A stretch of DNA of 30,959 nt from an uncultured Clostridia bacterium (GTDB lineage Bacteria > Bacillota_A > Clostridia > TANB77 > CAG-508): positions 1 through 30,959 of the forward strand of contig CALXJS010000015.1 in the NCBI GenBank assembly GCA_944388685.1, given 5' to 3'. A model generated the notes under the pieces. That model did no database searches. It saw only the letters and a list, made by a program, of their open reading frames with translations, and had not been told where the DNA came from. Shown in pieces: positions 26,267-30,959 of this stretch (within the stretch, counting starts at the first letter, position 1; every line of letters begins with the position of its first letter). A program made the translations under genes and the position numbers.

Positions 26267-27406
26267 ATGAAAAAATCAGAAAAACAAAGAAATAGAGGTA
26301 TTACCTTAATTGCATTAGTTATCACAATTATTGTTTTGTTAATATTAGCAGGTGTAACGATTGCAACATTAACAGGAGAGAATGGGATTTTAACGAGGGC
26401 AAAAACAGCAAAAGAGGAAACAGAAAAAGCAGAAACAACAGAAGAATTGAATATGTATAGAACAGAATTGAACATGAATAAGGTATTAGCAGATGGAGCA
26501 GATAGCATAAATGTTGAGGGATATGAAGAATTAAAAAAGTATATACCATCAATTACAGAAAAAGATGCAAATAGTTTAAAAATAGAAAATGGAGAACTTG
26601 TTTTTAAGCAATCAGCAACAGATGCACAAAAAGATGTTTTTTTAGAAAATGATATATCACCAGAAACAGTAGAAGCACCAGTAGAATGGTTTTCTTTTGA
26701 TGGAGGAAAGCTAGTAGGCTTTTCTGACGAAATTGTGTCAAACATTAATGAAATATCTGATAAAATGAATACCGCATATGATGAGATATATGATGGAATT
26801 GATAATGAAATAAGGAAAACACATTCAGATTGGTATGATGAAGAAGGAAACTTAAAACAAGAAGTATTTGAAAATTCTCAGACATATGAAGAATATATGG
26901 CATTATATAAATCATTATCTGAAAACATAGAACAAAAACTAGAAGAAATAGATGAAGAATATGATAAAGAACTAATCAAAATGGGAATTACAAGAATGAA
27001 ATTGCCAAACCAATCGACAGACGGAATAACGATAACAGAAATTGGTAGCAATGCATTTGATGGATATCAAAGGAATAGTAATCTTTTAGAAAAAATTATC
27101 TTACCAGAAAATTTGCAAGCAATAGGAACAAGGGCTTTCATAAGCCAAAATTTAAAGACAATTGAAATACCATCTGAGGTAACTTTAATAGAGGCTGGTG
27201 CATTTTCAGCAAATCCTTTAGAAGAAATAATTTTTAGAGGGAATATCCCAACATTAGGATATGAAGTTAGTTATGGAGCTTTTTCGGGATATAATTTACA
27301 GAGAGTACAAGTACCTAGTGAATATTTAGAAAGCTATAAAAACTATACAGGATGGGGATTTGAAAATGCAACAGACTATTTGGATGAATTATTAGAAGGG
27401 TACTAA
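26267..27406 (+). CDS. Pilin-like protein with BspA-type leucine-rich repeats
   Basis: 379 residues. Short basic leader ending RNRG, then ITLIALVITIIVLLILAGVTI: a prepilin-peptidase-type cleavage after G11 and hydrophobic stalk, but position +5 is Ala and not the usual Glu. A helical Glu/Lys-rich segment follows. The C-terminus (about 245-360) has BspA/LRR_5-like repeats: ITEIGSNAFDGY, LEKIILPENLQAIGTRAF, LKTIEIPSEVTLIEAGAF and LEEIIFRGNIPTLG. Possibly an exported surface adhesin using type IV pilin-like export. Standalone gene with AAGGAGG. Confidence 0.8.
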   Translation: MKKSEKQRNRGITLIALVITIIVLLILAGVTIATLTGENGILTRAKTAKEETEKAETTEELNMYRTELNMNKVLADGADSINVEGYEELKKYIPSITEKDANSLKIENGELVFKQSATDAQKDVFLENDISPETVEAPVEWFSFDGGKLVGFSDEIVSNINEISDKMNTAYDEIYDGIDNEIRKTHSDWYDEEGNLKQEVFENSQTYEEYMALYKSLSENIEQKLEEIDEEYDKELIKMGITRMKLPNQSTDGITITEIGSNAFDGYQRNSNLLEKIILPENLQAIGTRAFISQNLKTIEIPSEVTLIEAGAFSANPLEEIIFRGNIPTLGYEVSYGAFSGYNLQRVQVPSEYLESYKNYTGWGFENATDYLDELLEGY

Positions 27407-27481
27407 AATTCAATAAGTTCTAAAAATATCTTAATTGTAATAAAAAGTTTTTTATAAAAATAAAAAAATCCTTCCAAAAAC

Positions 27482-27509
27482 TTGTAATTTTTCATAATAT
27501 TGGTATAAT
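27482..27509 (+). promoter_or_regulatory. Promoter before the phosphofructokinase gene
   Basis: TTGTAA at 27482-27487, 16-base spacer, TATAAT at 27504-27509; start codon 38 bases on, with GGGAGG between. Confidence 0.75.
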
Positions 27510-27546
27510 AATAAATGGACATAAACAAGAGAAAGGGAGGATTTTT

Positions 27547-28689
27547 ATGTTAAAGAAAGTAGCAATACTAGCAAATGGTGGAGATGTATCAGGATTTAAT
27601 GCTGTTATCAGAGCCATTAAGAAAACATGTGAAACAAACGGAATTGAATGTTATGGGTATATTGATGGATACAGAGGATTAGTAAAAAATAATTATATCA
27701 GATTAGATGGAAATGAAATTGCTTCAGGAATTTTGCCAAAAGGTGGTTCTATTATTGGTTCATCAACAAATGCAATCGTGTTCCATTACAAAGTAGAACA
27801 TGAAGATGGAACCGTAACATATGAAGATTTATCAGACCAATGTGTAAAAAATGTAAAAGAAGCAGGATTTGACTGTGTATTTACATTAGGAGGAGACAGT
27901 ACACAAAAATCTGCAAGAGATTTATTCTTAAAAGGGATTAACACAATTGGTGTACCAAAAACAATAGACAATGATGTAGCATGTACAGATATTACATTTG
28001 GATATAATACAGCGGTTCATGTCGCAACTGAAGCCTTAGATAGATTACACACAACAGCAGAAACACATGACAGAATTATGGTATTAGAAGTTATGGGAAG
28101 ATTTGCAGGATGGATAGCCTTAGAATCTGCAATTTCTGGAGGAGCAGATGTTGCCCTAATTCCAGAAATACCATATGATATCAACAAAGCAGCAGAAGCA
28201 ATTAATAAGAGAAAGGCAGAAGGAAAAAGATTCAGTGTTGTTGTTGTATCAGAAGGTGCACATCCAAAAGATGAAGAAGGAACAACACATTCAGCAGAAG
28301 GAATTGACAATAAAGCAGGAATCAGTGTTAAATTTGGAGGAGAAGGAAACAGAGTTGCCAAAAAACTTCAAGAATTAACAGGACTAGAATCAAGATGTAC
28401 CATTTTAGGATATATGCAAAGAGGAGGAACACCAACAGCATATGATAGAGTATTGTCAACAAAATATGGTGCCAAAGCAGTAGAACTTGCTATGGAAGGA
28501 AAATTTGGTGTTTTAACTGTTATAAAAAATGGAAAATTAGACTGTGTACCATTAGAAATTGTTGTTGGAGAAAACAAAGAAATTGGAGCAGTACAAGGTG
28601 GTACAGCAGAAAGTAATGTAAGATATGTAACAATGGATGATGATTTAGTAAAAACAGCAAGAGATATCGGAATTTGTTTAGGAGATTAA
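27547..28689 (+). CDS. 6-phosphofructokinase family protein (ATP or PPi donor uncertain)
   Basis: 380 residues. Phosphorylates fructose 6-phosphate in glycolysis. Motifs: ILANGGDVSGFNAVIRA, GYRGLVKN, FTLGGDSTQKSA, the catalytic PKTIDNDV, FGYNTAVHVATEALDR, EVMGRFAGWIALES and ILGYMQRGGTPTAYDR. The Lys in PKTIDND favours a PPi-type enzyme (ATP enzymes have PGTIDND). However GGDST is neither the ATP-type GGDGS nor the PPi-type GGDD pattern, so the donor is left open. Length exceeds the 320-residue ATP type. Confidence 0.92.
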   Translation: MLKKVAILANGGDVSGFNAVIRAIKKTCETNGIECYGYIDGYRGLVKNNYIRLDGNEIASGILPKGGSIIGSSTNAIVFHYKVEHEDGTVTYEDLSDQCVKNVKEAGFDCVFTLGGDSTQKSARDLFLKGINTIGVPKTIDNDVACTDITFGYNTAVHVATEALDRLHTTAETHDRIMVLEVMGRFAGWIALESAISGGADVALIPEIPYDINKAAEAINKRKAEGKRFSVVVVSEGAHPKDEEGTTHSAEGIDNKAGISVKFGGEGNRVAKKLQELTGLESRCTILGYMQRGGTPTAYDRVLSTKYGAKAVELAMEGKFGVLTVIKNGKLDCVPLEIVVGENKEIGAVQGGTAESNVRYVTMDDDLVKTARDIGICLGD

Positions 28690-28691
28690 TT

Positions 28692-28820
28692 TGAGACAAT
28701 TTGGGACAGGTTGGGTTTTGTATCATTTTTGTCGAATCTTGTCATCGTAAATGGTTTATCCTTAAAATGACAAGATTCGACAAAAATGATACAAAACCCA
28801 ACCTGTCCCAAATTGTCTCA
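28692..28820. repeat. Perfect 53-bp inverted repeat with 23-base loop
   Basis: Arms at 28692-28744 and 28768-28820 are exact complements; the left arm begins TGAGACAATTTGGGACAGG and ends GAATCTTGTCA. A perfect arm of this length suggests recent insertion or gene conversion. It begins two bases after the PFK stop. A diverged single arm lies at 16189-16229. It has no ORF; it could also block readthrough. Confidence 0.9.
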
Positions 28821-28852
28821 GACTGCGATCCAAACTTTAATTCGCAAAAAGA

Positions 28853-28881
28853 TTGAATTTTAGCGGATTTTATGCTATAAT
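28853..28881 (+). promoter_or_regulatory. Promoter before the 94-aa gene
   Basis: TTGAAT at 28853-28858, 17-base spacer, TATAAT at 28876-28881, about 100 bases before the coding start. Confidence 0.75.
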
Positions 28882-28887
28882 AATGAC

Positions 28888-28960
28888 AAAGGATTTTTCC
28901 TTTTTGTAGCTTTAGCCATATCTTTTTTGATATGGTATAACGAGCCTAGTAATAGTGCTC
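28888..28960 (+). promoter_or_regulatory. Structured 5' leader of the 94-aa gene
   Basis: Three consecutive hairpins: AAAGGA-TTTT-TCCTTT at 28888-28903, CCATATC-TTTTTT-GATATGG at 28916-28935, and GAGC..CTA-GTAA-TAG..GCTC at 28942-28960. The ribosome site AAAGGAG follows. This suggests post-transcriptional control; no known riboswitch was recognised. Confidence 0.5.
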
Positions 28961-28983
28961 ACACATAAGAAAGGAGTGGCAAT

Positions 28984-29268
28984 ATGAAAAATTTGTCACA
29001 GTTTACCGAAGTAATGCGGAGAGTGTATCTCTGCAAAAATGATCAGGAAAGGAACAAGGCTACTAAAGCCTTGAAGAATTTCCTAGAAAAAATTTCACGA
29101 GATGATTTGGAACAAATCACTCGCGAAAGTAAGAAAGGAGCCGAACTGTTGGCGTTGAAGACCAACCCCGCGTTGGTTGAAGGCTTCATAAGAAGCCTTG
29201 ATGCTAGCACCATTGGCTTCAGAGAGTGGGTATCCAGCTATTCACGTAGCTGGGCACAGCTGAACTGA
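28984..29268 (+). CDS. 94-aa helical protein of foreign composition with a CGG codon
   Basis: 94 residues starting MKNLSQFTEVMRRVYLCKND, predicted mostly helical and charged (NKATKALKNFLEKISRDDL), ending SSYSRSWAQLN. No TM, no signal peptide, family not recognised. Codon use departs sharply from all neighbours (CTG, CTC, CCC, GCG, CGC, TGC, ACC), with visibly higher GC, suggesting horizontal origin. Codon 12 (29017-29019) is CGG, followed by A. If CGG causes a +1 shift in this host, frame +1 would stop after about 19 further codons and the full protein would not be made. Own promoter, structured leader and strong terminator. Confidence 0.7.
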   Translation: MKNLSQFTEVMRRVYLCKNDQERNKATKALKNFLEKISRDDLEQITRESKKGAELLALKTNPALVEGFIRSLDASTIGFREWVSSYSRSWAQLN

Positions 29269-29313
29269 CAGTTTAATCTGTCAGTGGGGACCTGTCTTAG
29301 GACAGGTCCTTTA
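29264..29313 (+). terminator. Double hairpin terminator after the 94-aa gene
   Basis: ACTGACAG-TTTAAT-CTGTCAGT overlaps the stop codon (29264-29285). It is followed by GGACCTGTC-TTAG-GACAGGTCC (29288-29309), a GC-rich 9-bp stem leading into TTTATT. Both stems are perfect. Confidence 0.85.
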
Positions 29314-29344
29314 TTACATTTATATTACATTTTAGCAAATTTTA

Positions 29345-29373
29345 TTGTGATAAAAAAATATTATTGGTATAAT
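29345..29373 (+). promoter_or_regulatory. Promoter before the FIST gene
   Basis: TTGTGA at 29345-29350, 17-base spacer, TATAAT at 29368-29373, about 33 bases before the start codon. Confidence 0.75.
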
Positions 29374-29406
29374 TTGGGTATAATAAAATACGAAGGAGGA
29401 ATCGTT

Positions 29407-30573
29407 ATGTTAAAATCAAATGTAGCATGGAGCACAAATGAAGATAGTTATACACAAGGAAAAGAAGCTGCAGAAAAAGCAGTTGTAGATTTAGTGCAAA
29501 CAAAAGTAGCATTTTTATATACATCAGTAGATTGTGACGTAAACAAAGTTTTAGAGGGAGCAAAATCTGAATTGGGAACAGCCCCAATTATTGGATGTAC
29601 TTCAAGTGCAGGTATTATTGTGCCAGATGGATTTATTTCATCAGACCATGGATTTACAGGAATATTGGCTTTAGGAGATCCAGATACAGAAGTTGGTGTT
29701 GCAAGTTCTGAAAGAGGAAAAGACCCAAGAGAAACTGGTAGAAAAGTAGCAATGGAAGCTATGAAAATGGCAGGTAGAACAGATGCACCAGCATATTTCT
29801 ATATGGTAGCTTCTCCAGCTGAAGAAGAGTTCTATATCAAAGGAATTGAAGATGTTATCGGAAGAGTTCCAGTATTTGGTGGAAGTGCAGCAGATAACAC
29901 AGTTGAAGGCAAATGGAGCATTTATACAAATGATAAAATATTTGCAGACGGTGTTGCAGTAGCATTTTTTTATACAGATAAAGAAATGAAAAACGTATAC
30001 ACAGGAGAATACCATGAAACAACAAATTCTGGTGTTATCACAAAAATCAAAGGAAATAGAACTTTAGTAGAAATTGATGGAACATCAGCACTTAAAAAAT
30101 ATTCTTCATGGACAGGCAAGAAAATGAAAGATTTAGAAGGAAATAACTTATTGGTTTCAACAATAACAGCACCTCTAGGCGTAAAAGATAGATTAGGAGA
30201 TTTAATTGCTATTCGTCATCCAATGTATGGAAATGAAGATGGTTCTATGAATATAGGTGCAAACCTAGCAGTTAATACAGCTGTTATTCAAATGGAAGCA
30301 TCAGTAGATGAACTTATCGATTCTACAGGAAAAACAATGAAAGAATTAAATAAAGAAATGAATGGAGAAGTAGGAGCATATCTATTAGTTCATTGTGGTG
30401 GTAGAAGATTAGGCATTGGAGACAGAATTGATGAAGTAGCAAAACAATTAAAGAAACAAGCAAAAGGTGTACCATTTATAACAATATTCACATTTGGTGA
30501 GTATGGTGTAAAAGACCATGGTGCAAATACAACAGGAGGTTTAATGCTATCATTTACAGCATTTGGTAAATGA
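29407..30573 (+). CDS. FIST-domain (FIST_N/FIST_C) sensory protein
   Basis: 388 residues. ATG 29407 follows GAAGGAGGA; a longer upstream frame covers the promoter and is not coding. FIST_N features: VAFLYTSVDCD, PIIGCTSSAGI, VFGGSAADNT. FIST_C features: DRLGDLIAIRHPM, GAYLLVHCGGRRLGIGDR, IFTFGEYGVKDHGANTTGG. FIST proteins are predicted ligand (amino acid)-binding sensors; here it stands without a fused signalling domain. TGA stop, then the same frame stays open to the next gene. Confidence 0.85.
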   Translation: MLKSNVAWSTNEDSYTQGKEAAEKAVVDLVQTKVAFLYTSVDCDVNKVLEGAKSELGTAPIIGCTSSAGIIVPDGFISSDHGFTGILALGDPDTEVGVASSERGKDPRETGRKVAMEAMKMAGRTDAPAYFYMVASPAEEEFYIKGIEDVIGRVPVFGGSAADNTVEGKWSIYTNDKIFADGVAVAFFYTDKEMKNVYTGEYHETTNSGVITKIKGNRTLVEIDGTSALKKYSSWTGKKMKDLEGNNLLVSTITAPLGVKDRLGDLIAIRHPMYGNEDGSMNIGANLAVNTAVIQMEASVDELIDSTGKTMKELNKEMNGEVGAYLLVHCGGRRLGIGDRIDEVAKQLKKQAKGVPFITIFTFGEYGVKDHGANTTGGLMLSFTAFGK

Positions 30574-30705
30574 AGAGCAGGGGAAAAACCACAATCCAAA
30601 GAAAATTATGAATGTACAACTGAGAATTACAAAACAAAAGACGGAAATACTGTAGAAGTAACCGTTTGTAAAAATAGAAATCTTGATAAGAAGGAGGGAA
30701 CAACA
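30574..30705 (+). other. 44-codon open stretch in frame between the FIST stop and the aldehyde dehydrogenase start
   Basis: After the FIST TGA the same frame runs open for 44 codons with protein-like content (ENYECTTENYKTKDGNTVEV, then TVCKNRNLD) and reaches the GTG of the next gene in frame. It has no ATG, GTG or TTG start of its own. It could be a lost C-terminal tail, a decayed small gene, or TGA readthrough; TGA is a normal stop for fabG and the 94-aa gene. Confidence 0.4.
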
Positions 30706-30959
30706 GTGAAAAATTTAATCGGATATGAATGGAAGGAAGCTTCAAATGGAGCAAAAATAGAGGTTGTAAATCCTGCAACACAAGAATTAATTGATACAGT
30801 ACCAAATGTATCAGAAGAAGATGTAGATGAAGCTGTAAAAGTAGCTGTAGTAGAACAAAAGAAATGGGAAAAAGTATCAATCTATGAAAGAGCAGATATA
30901 TTATATAAATTTGTTGATTTAGTAGAAGAAAATAAAGAAAGACTAGCTGTTTTATTATC
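30706..30959 (+). CDS. Aldehyde dehydrogenase family protein, N-terminal part
   Basis: First 84 codons only; runs off the window. GTG start at 30706 after AAGGAGG. MKNLIGYEWKEASNGAKIEV, VVNPATQELIDTVPNVSEEDV, AVKVAVVEQKKWEKVSIYERA and the helix ILYKFVDLVEENKE match the NAD(P)-dependent aldehyde dehydrogenase N-terminus (VxNPAT...IxxVP...DVDxAVxAA...W). The catalytic Cys lies beyond the window, so the substrate is unknown. Confidence 0.88.
   Translation, partial: MKNLIGYEWKEASNGAKIEVVNPATQELIDTVPNVSEEDVDEAVKVAVVEQKKWEKVSIYERADILYKFVDLVEENKERLAVLL

Noticed and set aside
29284..29406. Longer N-terminus of the FIST protein from 29284
   Set aside because: This stretch holds a terminator, a consensus promoter and the ribosome site of the true start at 29407.
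30571..30573. TGA of the FIST gene as a selenocysteine codon
   Set aside because: No SECIS-like hairpin was clear directly downstream, the FIST domain already ends normally before it, and TGA terminates other genes here.

Overview
The window is an AT-rich, low-GC Gram-positive (Clostridia-like) chromosome segment, probably from an uncultured anaerobe. The evidence is the gene order ylxM-ffh-rpsP-khpA-rimM-trmD-rplS, strong AGGAGG ribosome sites, consensus TTGACA/TATAAT-type promoters, a clostridial-style fab operon, queA-tgt, a PFK of the PKTIDND type and a pilin-like surface protein. No rRNA, tRNA, CRISPR array, phage module or intact transposase was seen.

Layout. 1-4413: SRP/ribosome-maturation operon ending in an L19 with a long acidic tail. 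4616-6938: a radical SAM/SPASM enzyme followed by three tandem small membrane proteins. 7004-8756 (minus): dapA-dapB. 8916-9932: a zinc-ribbon protein and a convergent HD-domain protein. 10057-16185: an anchored coiled-coil protein, a GT2 glycosyltransferase, a PMT/ArnT-like glycosyltransferase and an anchored HExxH protein, which look like cell-envelope functions. 16244-20017: queA, tgt and a WG-repeat surface protein. 20157-25677: fabH-fabD-fabG-fabF-accB-fabZ. 26267-30959: a pilin-like LRR protein, PFK, a compositionally foreign 94-aa gene, a FIST sensory protein and the start of an aldehyde dehydrogenase.

Main discovery candidate: CGG seems to act as a +1 frameshift (unassigned) codon. 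By eye, in roughly 8,700 codons of recognisable genes, CGG occurs in frame only three times. Two are the exact places where a reading frame breaks: ffh at 1571 and the first small membrane protein at 5874. In both, skipping the C of CGGA and reading GGA (Gly) restores the expected protein; this is judged by the conserved Ffh M-domain motif in one case and by two adjacent paralogues in the other. The third CGG is codon 12 of the foreign-looking 94-aa gene, again in the context CGGA.

Second theme: many intergenic gaps hold large fold-back (inverted-repeat) elements of about 60-240 nt, including inside essential operons. Two share an 18-nt hairpin-tip sequence, two share a 13-nt arm segment, one has perfect 53-bp arms, and a solo half-copy of that element lies just upstream of queA. 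All functional statements rest on motif reading by eye; no database search was possible.
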